From the NCBI RefSeq assembly GCF_001042715.1, contig NZ_CP009687.1, positions 2,781,418 through 2,845,417 on the forward strand: a DNA stretch of 64,000 nucleotides. Reading direction: 5' to 3'. The DNA is from Clostridium aceticum (GTDB lineage: Bacteria; Bacillota; Clostridia; Peptostreptococcales; Natronincolaceae). The position numbers were made by a program, and so were the translations under genes. Below the pieces are notes generated by a model that had not been told where the DNA came from, did not search any database, and was given only the letters and a program-made list of their open reading frames with translations. Positions 1 to 10,117 of this stretch are shown here, one piece after another (position 1 is the stretch's first letter; each line of letters starts with the position of its first letter).

Positions 1-130
1 TTGCCCACAGGAATTTTCCCTTCACACTCGCTAAACTCCACATTTACGTTGGTATATGTGTCTGCTTTTTTGTAGGAACGAAGTACACCCGTCTCAACAT
101 GGGTTTTGATAGGATGATGATAAAATTTCG
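1..130 (-). pseudogene. rumA 3'-end remnant with att-like core (copy A)
   Basis: Read on the minus strand, positions 102 to 1 encode H-V-E-T followed by KKADTYTNVNVEF and EGKIPVG. This matches the C-terminal extension seen on some clostridial RumA/RlmD 23S rRNA uracil methyltransferases. The core CTCAACATGG is at 93-102. Upstream of it on the minus strand is the tract ATTTTATCATCATCCTAT, which recurs at copies D, F and I. The remnant runs off the left edge, so how far the tail extends is unknown. It is read as the scar of a recombinase integration. Confidence 0.7.
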
Positions 131-288
131 TATGAAAATAATGAGTTCCCCCCCAGGGTAGTTCCCCAAAGACGGAGTACTAGCTTCTTCCAAATTATAT
201 ACGTAACATCTATAATTACTACTCTTTCAAATCCATAGATTGAAAGAATTGCTCGGCTAATTAAATCTATTTAGTTTCTAATATTCCA
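131..288. other. Intergenic, no gene seen
   Basis: This stretch lies between rumA remnant copy A and the end of the hydrolase gene. It has a C-run and G-rich patches near 146-175 that could form a weak hairpin. Nothing else is recognisable. Confidence 0.4.
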
Positions 289-1347
289 TTATTTCATAAT
301 TACTTCATTTAGAAAATCCACCATTATTTGAACAAATTCTTTAGGCTTTTCAAAATGAATATCATGACCAGATTTTATTGTTATCATCTTACTACCTTTA
401 ATAAGATTTCGAACCCGTTCTGCATCCTCATCACTATTGGCAGCGTATAGCACTCCATCCTTTCCATACATAGTCTCTGCCTTAATATACATGGTGGGGA
501 CATCAATTCTTGATAATGTTTCTTCTTGATCAAGGCCCTCAAACCACTCACCTGTATAAAAGGTCTCTGTAAATTCCAAATCAAATTCATCCAGATATAG
601 AGTTCCATGAATCCACTTATATGGCACATACCGTAGCTTTAGTGGTTCACCTGGATTCTTTTCTCTATATTTTCTAGCACTGTTTGCAAGCAGTATCCTT
701 AAATCTCCGAATAATCCCCACATATAACTGTTTTCCAGATAGTATACTACAAAGTCATCTACTTCTGATTGATTTAAAAAACCATGGGCAACCTCCATAT
801 TTTCATACCATACGAAGGTATTTTGCATTTCCTCTGGCTCAACGCTAAAAAATGGCGGATCCTCTAAAACAAGTCCCAACACAAGTTCTGATGCATTTGC
901 TGCAACCCAGGCTGCTAAGATACCACCGGAAGAATGACCCGATATCACAACTGCTTCTCCAATGACATTTTCAATAAACCATATAAAATCCTTCCCCATG
1001 GCTACCCCTGTGTACTTTGTGGAATCATGACTGGATTTTCCATGTCCATGACAATCAATTGCGTACACGTGATAATATTTAGCAAGGTCAGGTAAAACCC
1101 TAGCGTAATCCTCCCACTTCATCGACTGGCCGTGTATCAAGAAAAGAGGAGGTCCATTATCTGGCCCTTCTACATAATTTAAAACTGTTCCATCATCTAA
1201 CTTGATCTGCTTCTCCTCAAAGCCTGCCTCATAAGTTTTTAGCAGTGGCTTTTTATCATAGTTCATATTGGTATATGCATAAATACTAATAGCAATTATG
1301 GTAATCGCAACAATGACGGCTATACATATAAAAAATATCTTCAACAT
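289..1347 (-). CDS. Membrane-anchored alpha/beta hydrolase
   Basis: A 352-residue serine hydrolase of the alpha/beta fold. Residues 4-25 form one hydrophobic helix, so the catalytic domain is probably tethered outside the membrane. The oxyanion-side motif IHGQS (71-75) and the nucleophile elbow GHSSGG (Ser139) are clear. A late GHDIHFEKP motif supplies the likely catalytic His. A lid-like insertion with acidic and aromatic residues lies between about 165 and 290. The start is the ATG at 1347, preceded by GGGGAGAGGTGA. The substrate cannot be told from sequence. It is the only intact gene of the leftmost module. Confidence 0.85.
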   Translation of the reverse strand: MLKIFFICIAVIVAITIIAISIYAYTNMNYDKKPLLKTYEAGFEEKQIKLDDGTVLNYVEGPDNGPPLFLIHGQSMKWEDYARVLPDLAKYYHVYAIDCHGHGKSSHDSTKYTGVAMGKDFIWFIENVIGEAVVISGHSSGGILAAWVAANASELVLGLVLEDPPFFSVEPEEMQNTFVWYENMEVAHGFLNQSEVDDFVVYYLENSYMWGLFGDLRILLANSARKYREKNPGEPLKLRYVPYKWIHGTLYLDEFDLEFTETFYTGEWFEGLDQEETLSRIDVPTMYIKAETMYGKDGVLYAANSDEDAERVRNLIKGSKMITIKSGHDIHFEKPKEFVQIMVDFLNEVIMK

Positions 1348-1443
1348 ACTAAATCACCTCTCCCCTTTTCTCTTTTGATTCACGCCTTTATGGATATTAC
1401 ATCTTATTATTACTTTTGCCTCTTAATTGTTATTTGGATGCTT

Positions 1444-1885
1444 TCAATCACATTCCTCTTCTTCCTTAATTTCCTGTGCCTTTACTATTTCTTGCGCAAA
1501 ATGAAGAAAAACATCATTTTACATAATTGCCAAACCACCCTGTGCCTCATCTCCCAAAACTAGTAGGCTATCACCTGCTGCGATTTTGCATATTTCCCTA
1601 GCCTTTTTAGGAATAACAATTTGTCCACATTCTCCAACCTTTACTAATCCAAATATATGTTTTCCCTTGGGTTGAGGTCCATTTACACCTTTTTCTTCCT
1701 TGTAATTTACTAAATCATCCAATGTCACCCCATATAACTCTGCTAATGCAATTACTTATATCAGATATTGTTTCTCTATTTTCCCATTTTGCAACAGCTT
1801 GTCTAGAAACCCCTATTTTATCAGCAATCTCCTCCTGAGTATATCTGTAAAACTTACGTAAGTTTTTTAGATTCATATTAATCAT
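1444..1885 (-). pseudogene. Broken XRE-AbrB fusion regulator
   Basis: The N-terminal part (from the ATG at 1885) is an XRE helix-turn-helix with YTQEEIADKIGVSRQAVAKW. A frameshift near 1755 moves the continuation ELYGVTLDDLVNYKEEKG into another frame. That second part contains a SpoVT/AbrB-like domain (GECGQIVIPKKAREI). After GGLAI-M an in-frame TAA near 1516 replaces what looks like a Lys codon, and the reading continues as NDVFLHFAQEIVKAQE to a stop at 1444. Intact relatives are single proteins with both DNA-binding domains. Two lesions mean this copy is probably inactive. Confidence 0.75.
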
Positions 1886-2050
1886 ACGTTTCACACCCTT
1901 CTTAATTATTATACCTAACTCAACTTGATTATCTACCAATTAAATAATTTTGAGTAAATATAGTCACATAACTTGAAGTTTATAGCAAGTATTTTCTACT
2001 GAGATAGTTGTCCCCCAAAATTAATTTTCTTTATTATATCAAATAAAAAT

Positions 2051-2300
2051 CCCTATAAAGTGGACTTTTAATACTGTCTACTCTATAGGGTACATTTTAA
2101 CTCGTCTAGGGGAACATATACACATTATGAATTTTTATATAAAATCTTCTAAACTTCCGATTTCAACCTATTCCTTCTCTATGAATACCACACACTCAAC
2201 ATGGATCGAGCTGATGGCATTGATGTCAGAGGGTGATTTTTGCCCCGTACGTTTGCGGGAACATATCAATAGATTTTTGGTTGCTTTTCTTAAAATTGGC
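2051..2300 (-). pseudogene. rumA 3'-end remnant (copy B)
   Basis: The minus strand reads DINAISSIHVECVVFIEKE-stop across the core CTCAACATGG (2195-2204). This matches the usual end of RumA-type methyltransferases. Further upstream, in another frame, is IDMFPQTYGAK, resembling the RumA motif DMFPHT that normally precedes HVE directly. To the left is a decayed rumA terminator (CTCGTCTAGGGG at about 2101-2112) and a separate CCCTATA/TATAGGG hairpin at 2051-2090. Confidence 0.7.
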
Positions 2301-2366
2301 TTTATAAGACTTTAAAAATAAGGTTATGATAAATTTAATGACATTGATTAATAATTATTTGAGTGA

Positions 2367-3539
2367 TTACAAAATGAATCCTGCGGCTAAAGCAGCTAAT
2401 ACGATCAATGGTGCTGGAATTTTTTTTGTAACTAGAAGTACAACGGTACTAAGCATAACAAGAGTATTATCGATTGCAAATCCACTCTTTTGCATCAGGA
2501 TTATTGCAGCCACGGTAATAAGTCCACCAGCAACAGCAGTAATACCTTTCAAAGATACTTTAATTCCTTTAATCTTCTTTAAGTTTTCCCATATTGGATA
2601 TACGAAGTAAATTAAAAGTAGACCTGGCAAAAATATTCCTATCCCTCCTGCAATAGCACCCAGAACTTGGGTTAATACACTTCCTCCACGGGCTGCCATC
2701 CCGCCTGCATAGGCGCTAAAGCTAAACATCGGCCCTGGTAGTCCTTGTACCAGTCCAAAGCCAGTTAAAAACTCCTGATTTGTCATATACTGATTCACTT
2801 CTACTAACTCACTATACATTAGCGGTACTACTACCTGTCCGCCTCCGATAACTAGGTAACCATAGCGGTAAAAACTTTCAAACAAACGGAGAATTCTGTT
2901 ATCCCATACAAAAGTAAGAAGAAGGCTTCCTAATGCAAAGATTCCAAAGGCAATAAGGTACTTCCAAGGAGGGGTTAATTTAACACGGTTCCAAAGATCC
3001 TTCTCTTCTGAAGTAATAATACTTACCACGCCACCAATAATCAATACCAACGGAAAGATCCAAGGTGCCCGAATAAAGTAAGTGATTACCCCTCCCATTA
3101 TCAATAACAGCAAAGTGATCTTGTCTTTTACTACCTTGCGCCCTATGCGATATGCAGCTACGACAATAAATCCTACGGCTATGGGACCGATATAGCGCAG
3201 CACATCCTGCGATATATTCATGCTGCTAAAAAATTGGCTTAAAAATGAAAGTAACATCATCAATGTAAGTACCGGTAAAGCCCATACCAATATAGTTAGA
3301 AAAGCTAACAATGGCCCTCCCATTTTATGCCCAATGGCAACAATGGTTTGTGTACTACTTGGACCAGGTAAAATTCCTGTTAAAGCGATCAGTTCAACCA
3401 GTTCTTCTTCAGTTAAATACTTTTTCTTCATAACCAGTTGCTCTGTAAAAACACCGTAATGGGCTTCAGGACCTCCGTAAGCCCCCAAAGAACAAATGAA
3501 TACATCTTTAAGAAATGTACTCCATTTAATAGTTTCCAT
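2367..3539 (-). CDS. chrA: Chromate transporter, CHR family
   Basis: A 390-residue membrane protein of the two-domain CHR family, which exports chromate from the cytoplasm. Two homologous halves are visible. The first has YGGPEAHYGVFTEQLV and TGILPGPSSTQ. The second has GGGQVVVPLMYSELV and GLVQGLPGPMF. Each half is followed by several hydrophobic helices. Length is typical of the long single-gene form. The start is the ATG at 3539, with AAGGAG spaced correctly upstream. No chrB-like regulator is adjacent, so regulation is unknown. It could also carry another oxyanion, which sequence alone cannot settle. Confidence 0.9.
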   Translation of the reverse strand: METIKWSTFLKDVFICSLGAYGGPEAHYGVFTEQLVMKKKYLTEEELVELIALTGILPGPSSTQTIVAIGHKMGGPLLAFLTILVWALPVLTLMMLLSFLSQFFSSMNISQDVLRYIGPIAVGFIVVAAYRIGRKVVKDKITLLLLIMGGVITYFIRAPWIFPLVLIIGGVVSIITSEEKDLWNRVKLTPPWKYLIAFGIFALGSLLLTFVWDNRILRLFESFYRYGYLVIGGGQVVVPLMYSELVEVNQYMTNQEFLTGFGLVQGLPGPMFSFSAYAGGMAARGGSVLTQVLGAIAGGIGIFLPGLLLIYFVYPIWENLKKIKGIKVSLKGITAVAGGLITVAAIILMQKSGFAIDNTLVMLSTVVLLVTKKIPAPLIVLAALAAGFIL

Positions 3540-3565
3540 TTTCTTTTCTCCTTATTTACTTAGTT

Positions 3566-3840
3566 TTATCCGACTTTCCAGCCATGCTCTTCAAGACGTT
3601 TATAGATAGCAAACCAACCATCTTTTTCAGAAAGTTCTTCTGGTGTTCCACTCTCTACAACTCTACCAGCATCCATTATGTGTACAGTATCGGCATCAAT
3701 GATTGCAGAAATCCTATGACTTATTGTAATAATTGTGCGATTTGAGCTGACTTGTCAAATGGCTTTAATAGTACCTTCTCTGTTAATGCATCTAGAGCAG
3801 ATGTTAATTCATTCAATAAAAGAATCAGTAATGTTTTATT
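3566..3840 (-). pseudogene. ABC exporter C-terminal fragment
   Basis: The minus strand reads LLLNELTSALDALTEK, then after a junction NRTIITISHRISAIIDADTV and GRVVESGTPEELSEKDGWF to a stop at 3566. These are the Walker B/D-loop, H-loop and C-terminal end of an ATP-binding domain from a fused ABC exporter. The Walker A and membrane parts are missing and the usual DEPTS is NELTS, so this is debris rather than a gene. Confidence 0.75.
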
Positions 3841-3883
3841 TTTCGTATATGCAATCATATTTTCGGTATACACATAAAAAACG

Positions 3884-3981
3884 CTTATTAAGTTTTTTAT
3901 AATTGTTCCCTCATTCTACCATGGCCTCCAGAACAGATCATAAGCTTTCCCCTAACTCAGCTAATATATATCTTTTCACTT
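3884..3981 (-). pseudogene. HxlR-type regulator C-terminal remnant
   Basis: The minus strand reads YILAELGESL-stop-SVLEAMVE-stop-GNNYKKL. This resembles the last helices of HxlR-family regulators (usually TELGxSLxPVLxAMxxWG), with two Trp/other codons turned into stops. It is short, so the assignment is tentative. Confidence 0.45.
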
Positions 3982-3985
3982 CTAA

Positions 3986-4480
3986 TCATCTATTTAACTG
4001 CCATACAGAATAATTCAATAGTCCAGCAAAACTTACCCAAAGTATGTATGGAACCATTAAATACCCTGCAATTTTATCCAGTCTATAAAATTTAGCAGTA
4101 GTAATAACGATCAATACCCACAATAATATCAACCATACTAAAGCAAATCCTCTTTGTTCAAACCTGAAAAATATTATAGTCCAGAAAAAGTTCACGAAAA
4201 GCTGTGCTGCATAGAATAATAACGCGCTTTTTACTTGTGGATCTTTGAAGCCAAGACTATATATTCTATATGATGCAATTCCCATAAGTACATATAATAT
4301 AGTCCAAACAACAGGAAATACCCATCCAGGGGGAGCAAATGAAGGTTGGATTAAATTTTGATATTGCTGCATTGTATCTCTAGTAAAAAACGAGCTTAAT
4401 GAACCTACAGCTAGAGGTATTGCTATAGCAATAATAAAACCTACAATACTTCCTTTGTTAAGAGAATGTAATTTTCGCAT
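3986..4480 (-). CDS. tspO: TspO/MBR family protein
   Basis: A 164-residue protein with five hydrophobic helices and the family signature FAPPGWVFPVVWTILYVLMG, followed by FFWTIIFF and WVLIVITTAKFYRLDK. TspO proteins sit in the membrane and bind tetrapyrroles; in bacteria they are linked to porphyrin handling and stress. The start is the ATG at 4480, preceded by GAGGAAGTGG. Its neighbours are debris, so context adds no function. Confidence 0.9.
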   Translation of the reverse strand: MRKLHSLNKGSIVGFIIAIAIPLAVGSLSSFFTRDTMQQYQNLIQPSFAPPGWVFPVVWTILYVLMGIASYRIYSLGFKDPQVKSALLFYAAQLFVNFFWTIIFFRFEQRGFALVWLILLWVLIVITTAKFYRLDKIAGYLMVPYILWVSFAGLLNYSVWQLNR

Positions 4481-4512
4481 TTACACCACTTCCTCGTTAT
4501 AAGATTACTACA

Positions 4513-5212
4513 TTATATTTCACAACAGGGTAAATATGCTCTTTTAATATTGTTTCCAACAACTCCACTCTCTAGCATCACTTTAATGCCATGAGGATGC
4601 TTATGAGAACTGGTTCTTAAAGCTTCTTTGTTGCTCTTAAAGTCATCATACACATAAAATCCCAATGGAACAAACCCTTCCCTCCCAATTGCTAATGGTC
4701 CGCAGTCATAACTGCATACACCATATCGATTCCATGAAACCTTATATCTCAAGGAATTTAAGATTTGTTCATCTTTAAAGATTGTGGGCGGATCAATTGA
4801 TAAATCAATTTTATTGTACATGGAAACCAAAACATGATCTCTTACATCATCTTCAGGCAGTACATCAGATTTAAAGTATACATCAAAAGCATATTCATGA
4901 AGTCCAAGCCTCAACCACCAAAAGTTCTGTAAATATTCCCACGCAAGTGAATATTCCTTGTCCTTGATAAAAGACTCAATTTTGATACGCCTTTCCCACC
5001 CCCAGCATAAACACTACCTACAATAGTTTTTTCATTTCTTAGTGCTTCCCAAAAGCCAATCCCAATATCATGTCTATGGAGGTAAAATGCATCACTAAGT
5101 ACAATATTTTTATTTTGCAGGTGAGAGTATTCAACCTCTAGATATTATCTGAACCTTTCTCTTAAATCTTCAATCAATAATTCGTTATTGCTTAATGGCA
5201 AATTCTCCACCT
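4513..5212 (-). pseudogene. Broken gene of unknown function
   Basis: An open stretch of 133 codons (4914 to 4513) contains WNRYGVCSYDCGPLAIGREG and SSHKHPHGIKVML and ends with YLPCCEI. The same protein seems to begin upstream: NLPLSNNELLIEDLRERFR, a stop, then YLEVEYSHLQNKNIVLSDAF and GIGFWEALRNEKTIVGSVY, followed by a frame change near 4995 into KDKEYSLAWEYLQNFWWLRL. I do not recognise the family. The multiple lesions make it non-functional as read. Confidence 0.55.
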
Positions 5213-5221
5213 CTGCTATAT

Positions 5222-5339
5222 GTATTCTAAAATAAAAACAAAACCCTCGAATATGCACTCGAGGTTGCTTGAATATTTGCATATTGTCCTACTTAAAATT
5301 ATAAGATATTTCCAAATATTTATCAATGTAAACTCGGGG
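5222..5339. other. Intergenic with small hairpin
   Basis: The inverted repeat CCTCGA (5245-5250) and TCGAGG (5259-5264) forms a short stem. No gene is seen. It could be an old terminator. Confidence 0.35.
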
Positions 5340-5700
5340 TAACTTAAAAAAGCCGACTCAGATCATCGATCCAAGTCAGCCAGATAGTCCCTTATTATTA
5401 CCCATCACACTCCATCTCTGTTCCATCCATAAACTGGATAACAATCTTTCACGTTTCAAAGACTTTGATATGGTCCAAGGTTCTTAAGATGAAATCCGTA
5501 TCGATTTCTTTGATGTGTTTAGCTCCTTCTGTTATATTGGTAAACGCTGCGAGAGCTTCCCATTTCCTCTTTAACTCTTCACGATTGTCAAGTAATGCGT
5601 TCCCAGAGAGTATAAAGGAATCTATAAGTATGGCTTTATTGATGTGTCTGTTGATTCAAGAGTCATAGACTAATTTTCCTACATAAGATTTTTCTCAATA
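5340..5700 (-). pseudogene. Serine-recombinase-like C-terminal remnant (first copy)
   Basis: The minus strand carries fragments such as NREELKRKWEALAAF, DIDTDFILRTLDHIKV and MDGTE. These resemble the C-terminal tail of large serine recombinases. The segment is about 80% identical by eye to 36515-36985, but lacks roughly 100 bases present in that copy. Stops interrupt the frame. Confidence 0.5.
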
Positions 5701-5721
5701 TATTTCAGTAATAACAACTCC

Positions 5722-5812
5722 TTATTCTCCACTGAAACCACCCATCTGGGTTAGTAGTTGATTTAAGGTTTGCTCCCGCTCATCATTGCCTCCTAAACCT
5801 CCATTGTCACGT
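5722..5812 (-). pseudogene. FtsH-like AAA protease fragment
   Basis: The minus strand reads [20 protein letters not shown] followed by TQMGGFSGE and a stop. This matches the conserved FtsH segment that normally reads [23 protein letters not shown]. Only about 30 codons survive, so this is gene debris. Confidence 0.6.
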
Positions 5813-5928
5813 TTTTTACCGAACACTATGAACTAAATATGCACTGTTGATCAAATTAGTTTCAATGATATAAAGCCATCCTTTTAACTTTTTTCGGATG
5901 ACTTTTCATTACACCACTTCCTTTTTAT

Positions 5929-7671
5929 TTATTTTAGCTTTAGTTTACTTAGCCTTTGATTTAATTCATGGGATTTTGTCTCCATATGACTGACACCATC
6001 CAACAGATTTTGAATTGTTTTTGCCTCCCCATCTATACTTATAGCCACTTCCTTTGTCGATTGGGTATTTTCCTGTGTAATCTTCTCTAGGTTTTCCATG
6101 CTATCAGAGAGAATAGCTATGCTAGCATTAATTTCCTGACTTGATGCCGATACTTCCCCTATCATTCTTGAAACCTTATGTATTGAAGTGGTAATATGAT
6201 TGAATCTTGTGATCACTTCTTCCATCTCTAGATCACTTGCTGATTTTTGCTGGGTAAGTTCCTCCATGGATTTAGAGGCATTACTAATTCCCTTTTGTAT
6301 ATCTCCTAAAAGCTTACCTATTTCACTAGCTGATTTTGAAGATTCTTCTGCTAATATTTTTACTTCCTCCGCAACTACGGCAAATCCCTTACCATGCTCC
6401 CCTGCCCTAGCTGCCTCTATTGAAGCATTCACGGCTAGTAGATTTGTTTGTTTGGAGATGGCCGTAATAACGTCAACTATATTGTTAATTTTTGTTGAAT
6501 ATTGACCTAATCTAAGCATAAATTCCGTCGTTTCATTTACAACTGTCCCTACCTTTTCAAGCTGCCATTTCATTTTTTCTACAGCCTCGTTTCCTTTTTG
6601 GGAATTGATTTCAGTGTCTATTACTTCTGCTGTTACCTTTTGAGAGTACTCTGCAATTGCCTGGATAGCTTGATGGATTCCTTCAGTAGATTTAGTCATC
6701 TTTGATGCTTCCTCCGATTGTGCTATCATTCTATCTGTTACATTTTCAACGGTAGTGTTCATTTCTGCAAAAGTTATATTTACCTCCTCAAAAGACTTTG
6801 AAAAATGTTTACTGGTATCTACTAAATAATCGGCATTTTCATTTACCTTTAATAAGAGATCTTGTATTGTATCCAAAATTTGATTGGTACACTTAGCTAA
6901 TTCACCAATTTCATTGTTTTCTTCAATATTAACTCGCTTTGTGAAGTCTCCCTTAAGCTCTGCTATTTCCTTCATTTTGGTTAATAGCCCCTCGATAGAA
7001 CGACTTTGTCTCATGGTTATAAAGCGGACAATGCCCCATATAATCAACAAACTAATTGCCATAATCCCTACCAAAATACCCAGTAATATCATCTGTAACT
7101 TTAATAATACATTTATATTGATATCCATTCCTAAAATAGCAGTTACTTCATCATTTTGTATAATAGGTATGTAGGCTGCCACATAGGCTTCTTGGGTGAA
7201 AAAGTCTTGCTCTATACTCGTAGCGTGGGGAGTAGCCGTCTCATAGACCAATTCCTTCTCTTTATTGTCGTAAGGAAAAGGCATGCCAATCTGCAATTTT
7301 TCTTCTCTAGATGCATCTACAACATAGATCCATTCATCCCTTTGGTCTTTTGCAAAAATATAGATATGAGGTACTATATCTTCAGTTAAGCTAGAAATTT
7401 CCTCTAAAATAGCTTCAATATTTCTATAGTTGGAATCCTCTGGATTCTTTTCTTTGATCAATTCTTCTAGGTTATGTTGGGCTAATTCCCTAGAAGCAAT
7501 TCTCCCCATAGTGTTTAAAGACAGTGTCAGCATCTGTTGCCCTACTGTATTTACTGCGGTATAAATAAAGAATCCAAACCCTAAAAACAAAACAATGATT
7601 AGCATCATAATGTTTTTTGTCCACTGCTTCCGTAAAGTTGTCTTTTTGTTCCTTTCAATAAAAAAACCCAT
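5929..7671 (-). CDS. Methyl-accepting chemotaxis protein
   Basis: A transmembrane chemoreceptor that signals to CheA/CheW. The reading frame opens at 7707, but AGGGGGG lies just upstream of the internal ATG at 7671, so a 580-residue product beginning MGFFIERN is preferred. Order: first membrane helix (about 20-40), extracellular sensor of about 150 residues rich in aromatic and acidic residues (Cache-like, by inference), second helix, HAMP, then a long signalling domain with the hairpin tip [20 protein letters not shown] and [19 protein letters not shown]. No other chemotaxis gene is in the window, so it must serve a pathway encoded elsewhere. Confidence 0.9.
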   Translation of the reverse strand: MGFFIERNKKTTLRKQWTKNIMMLIIVLFLGFGFFIYTAVNTVGQQMLTLSLNTMGRIASRELAQHNLEELIKEKNPEDSNYRNIEAILEEISSLTEDIVPHIYIFAKDQRDEWIYVVDASREEKLQIGMPFPYDNKEKELVYETATPHATSIEQDFFTQEAYVAAYIPIIQNDEVTAILGMDININVLLKLQMILLGILVGIMAISLLIIWGIVRFITMRQSRSIEGLLTKMKEIAELKGDFTKRVNIEENNEIGELAKCTNQILDTIQDLLLKVNENADYLVDTSKHFSKSFEEVNITFAEMNTTVENVTDRMIAQSEEASKMTKSTEGIHQAIQAIAEYSQKVTAEVIDTEINSQKGNEAVEKMKWQLEKVGTVVNETTEFMLRLGQYSTKINNIVDVITAISKQTNLLAVNASIEAARAGEHGKGFAVVAEEVKILAEESSKSASEIGKLLGDIQKGISNASKSMEELTQQKSASDLEMEEVITRFNHITTSIHKVSRMIGEVSASSQEINASIAILSDSMENLEKITQENTQSTKEVAISIDGEAKTIQNLLDGVSHMETKSHELNQRLSKLKLK

Positions 7672-7863
7672 AGTAATCCCCCCTAATAATGCCAAAATTG
7701 TCTTCAACCTTTAATTAAAGTAATTTAATTAAGACTCCATTTGGATAAGCTTTAAAACTCCATCCAAATGCAAAATCCTGTTACTCAAGGACTTTGCATT
7801 TCCCATCTCCCGCTTACACAAATGGAAATCTTGGAATTGCAAGTCATCGGATAAATATGTGCA
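7672..7863. other. Intergenic with imperfect hairpin
   Basis: An inverted repeat of CATTTGGAT and ATCCAAATG lies at about 7738-7773, between the YidC gene and the chemoreceptor. It may be a terminator or processing site. No gene is seen. Confidence 0.35.
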
Positions 7864-8529
7864 TTATGAACTATGCTGTTTTACATCTCCTCTTAGTTTT
7901 AAGGAAGGTCTATTGATAACTAACTGTTGAGCTATTTGAAATAGATTGCTTATGCCCCAGTATAGGGTCAAACCAGCAGGGAAGCTTCTTCCCCACCAAA
8001 AAATCATAACAGGCATGAAATATTTCATCATAGCTTGAGTTACATCTTGTTTTCCTCCTGAAGTTGACATCGTCGCACTGGATAGGTAGGTGGTTAGCCC
8101 TGCAAATAGGGGTAGTAACCAAGGATCTTCTTGGGATAGATTTGGTATCCATAAAAAACCCGCCTCTACTACTTCCTGGGAAAATCCAAAATCTACAGGG
8201 TTTCTTAATACGGTAAATAAGCCAATAATAATAGGAAACTGAATTAGTAGAGGCAAACACCCTCCAAAAGGGCTAACATTGTATTCCTTATACAGTTCCA
8301 TTACTTTTATATTCATCTGTTCTTGATTATTTTTATATTTTTCTTGTACTTCTTTAATCTTTGGTTGAAGCTCCTGCATTCTTTTCATAGATTTTGTTTG
8401 TTTCATCGTTAAAGGCACCATTGCTAGCTTTACGATAACTGTAAATACTATGATAGCTACACCATAGCTACCGGTTAGCTGAAATATTATTCTTAAAAGT
8501 GCACCTAAGGGTTGTACGATAACGTTCAA
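7864..8529 (-). CDS. yidC: YidC/Oxa1-family membrane insertase
   Basis: A 221-residue YidC/Oxa1 core, which inserts and folds membrane proteins. Hydrophobic helices are at about 13-33, 88-108, 135-155 and 168-195. A cytoplasmic amphipathic segment (KQTKSMKRMQELQPKIKEVQ) sits between helices 1 and 2. The signature GGCLPLLIQFPIIIGLF is present. The start is a TTG at 8529 with AGGAGG seven bases upstream; no in-frame ATG competes. It lacks the lipobox signal peptide typical of Gram-positive SpoIIIJ/YidC2. It lies 40 bases downstream of the cardiolipin synthase gene, and the two are probably co-transcribed. It may be a second, accessory insertase. Confidence 0.9.
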   Translation of the reverse strand: MNVIVQPLGALLRIIFQLTGSYGVAIIVFTVIVKLAMVPLTMKQTKSMKRMQELQPKIKEVQEKYKNNQEQMNIKVMELYKEYNVSPFGGCLPLLIQFPIIIGLFTVLRNPVDFGFSQEVVEAGFLWIPNLSQEDPWLLPLFAGLTTYLSSATMSTSGGKQDVTQAMMKYFMPVMIFWWGRSFPAGLTLYWGISNLFQIAQQLVINRPSLKLRGDVKQHSS

Positions 8530-8569
8530 ATGAAAACCTCCTATAATTTGTTATTTCCTTACATCTTTT

Positions 8570-10117
8570 TTACATTAATGGGGCAAAAACCCTCAAAATA
8601 GAAGACCCTACAGCCTTATGCCACTTAACATTCTGTAAATCCTCCAAAGTAATTTTCCTGCACAATTTCAAAGTATCTAGAAAATCTTTTTTCATCTCCA
8701 TAACACCACTACAATTATACATCCAAACACCACATTCAAAGTGTAGGTATAGGCTCCTATAATCCATATTGATTGTACCAACGACACCGTACTCATCATC
8801 TGATATATAGGTTTTGGAATGGATGAATCCTGGGGTGTATTCATAGATTTTTACTCCGCTTTCAATGAGAACCCTATAATAAGATCTAGTAACTGCATGA
8901 ACATACCATTTATCTGCACAATGGGGAGTAATTATGCGAATATCAACGCCCCCCTTAGCCGCTGATGTTAGAGCTGTAACCATTTCATTATCGATAATCA
9001 AATAGGGAGTTGTAATATATACGTATTTCCTTGCCTTATTAATTAAGTTCAGATAAACTATTTCTCCAACGGTTTCCTCATCTAATGGACTATCTGAAAA
9101 TGGTTGAATATATCCAAGTCCATTTCTTAATTTTACCTGTGGTAAGGTGATAGGCTTAAATTGCTGGAAATCTTCTGCTATCCCTCTAATATAATCCCAC
9201 ATTGATAGAAACATTACCGTCATACTCCATACAGCTTCACCCTTGAGCATAATGGCAGAATCCTTCCAATGACCGTGCTTTTGAAACTTGTTTATATATT
9301 CATCTGCTAAGTTAATCCCTCCTGTAAAACCCGTATGTCCATCAATGATTGTAATTTTACGATGATCCCTATTATTGAGCATGGGGGATAATAGTGGAAC
9401 TAAAGGGTTGAACACACAGCACTTAATTCCCATCTTTTCAAGTTTTTTATTATACCTATAGGGTAGCGTGAACAAGCAGCCTGCGTCATCGTATATAACA
9501 CGAACATCTACACCCTTTGATGCCTTTTCTACTAAAATATCAAGTATGCTATCCCACATAATACCTTCCTCAATAATGAAGTACTCTACAAAGATGTAAT
9601 GTTCTGCTTTTCTTAGCTCTTCCTTTAGTTTTTCAAATTTTATTTCTCCTATGGGAAGGTATTCGGACACTGTATTGTGGTAGGGTGGATAATATCCATA
9701 GTTTTGAATATATCGGGACTGATTAGCAGCAATTTCATTTTCTTCCTCCAGCTCTCTTATAATTGATTCTTGAGGGGGCAATGCCTTTTTCGTCCTATCT
9801 GCTATAGATTTCATCTTATGCTTTGCTCGTTTGCTTAGCTTGTTTCTTCCCCAAAAAATATAAAACAGTCCTCCAAAAATAGGAAATAACAATATAGCTA
9901 TGATCCAAGCTATTTTATAAGAAGGATTAGTATGATTATTTATAATACCTAATACTACAGCTATACTAATCAGTATGCTTCCCCCATAAAAAAATATAAA
10001 ATAATCATTAAATTTTGAGATTACGCTTATCAAAACTCCTAACTGTAACAGTACTGCAATAACTAAGAGAGTAATTCTGTGCAACACAAATTTTTTAACA
10101 AATTTCATTTTCCTCAT
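8570..10117 (-). CDS. cls: Cardiolipin synthase
   Basis: A 515-residue phospholipase D superfamily enzyme that condenses phosphatidylglycerol to cardiolipin at the membrane. Two N-terminal membrane helices (about 12-60) carry NPSYKIAWIIAILLFPIFGG. The two HKD motifs are HRKITIIDGHTGFTGG and HSKTYISDDEYGVVGTINMD. The length matches the family. The start at 10117 (MRKMKFVKK) has a weak site; the ATG three codons on is possible. It precedes the yidC gene on the same strand. Confidence 0.93.
   Translation of the reverse strand: MRKMKFVKKFVLHRITLLVIAVLLQLGVLISVISKFNDYFIFFYGGSILISIAVVLGIINNHTNPSYKIAWIIAILLFPIFGGLFYIFWGRNKLSKRAKHKMKSIADRTKKALPPQESIIRELEEENEIAANQSRYIQNYGYYPPYHNTVSEYLPIGEIKFEKLKEELRKAEHYIFVEYFIIEEGIMWDSILDILVEKASKGVDVRVIYDDAGCLFTLPYRYNKKLEKMGIKCCVFNPLVPLLSPMLNNRDHRKITIIDGHTGFTGGINLADEYINKFQKHGHWKDSAIMLKGEAVWSMTVMFLSMWDYIRGIAEDFQQFKPITLPQVKLRNGLGYIQPFSDSPLDEETVGEIVYLNLINKARKYVYITTPYLIIDNEMVTALTSAAKGGVDIRIITPHCADKWYVHAVTRSYYRVLIESGVKIYEYTPGFIHSKTYISDDEYGVVGTINMDYRSLYLHFECGVWMYNCSGVMEMKKDFLDTLKLCRKITLEDLQNVKWHKAVGSSILRVFAPLM

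Noticed and set aside
1375-1563. Plus-strand 62-codon frame, hydrophobic
   Set aside because: It overlaps the end of the XRE-AbrB pseudogene on the other strand, has no ribosome site and no family resemblance.
2127-2315. Plus-strand frame of 62 codons at rumA remnant B, and similar plus-strand frames at other remnants
   Set aside because: These are reverse-strand shadows of the rumA tail, whose minus-strand reading gives recognisable RumA sequence.
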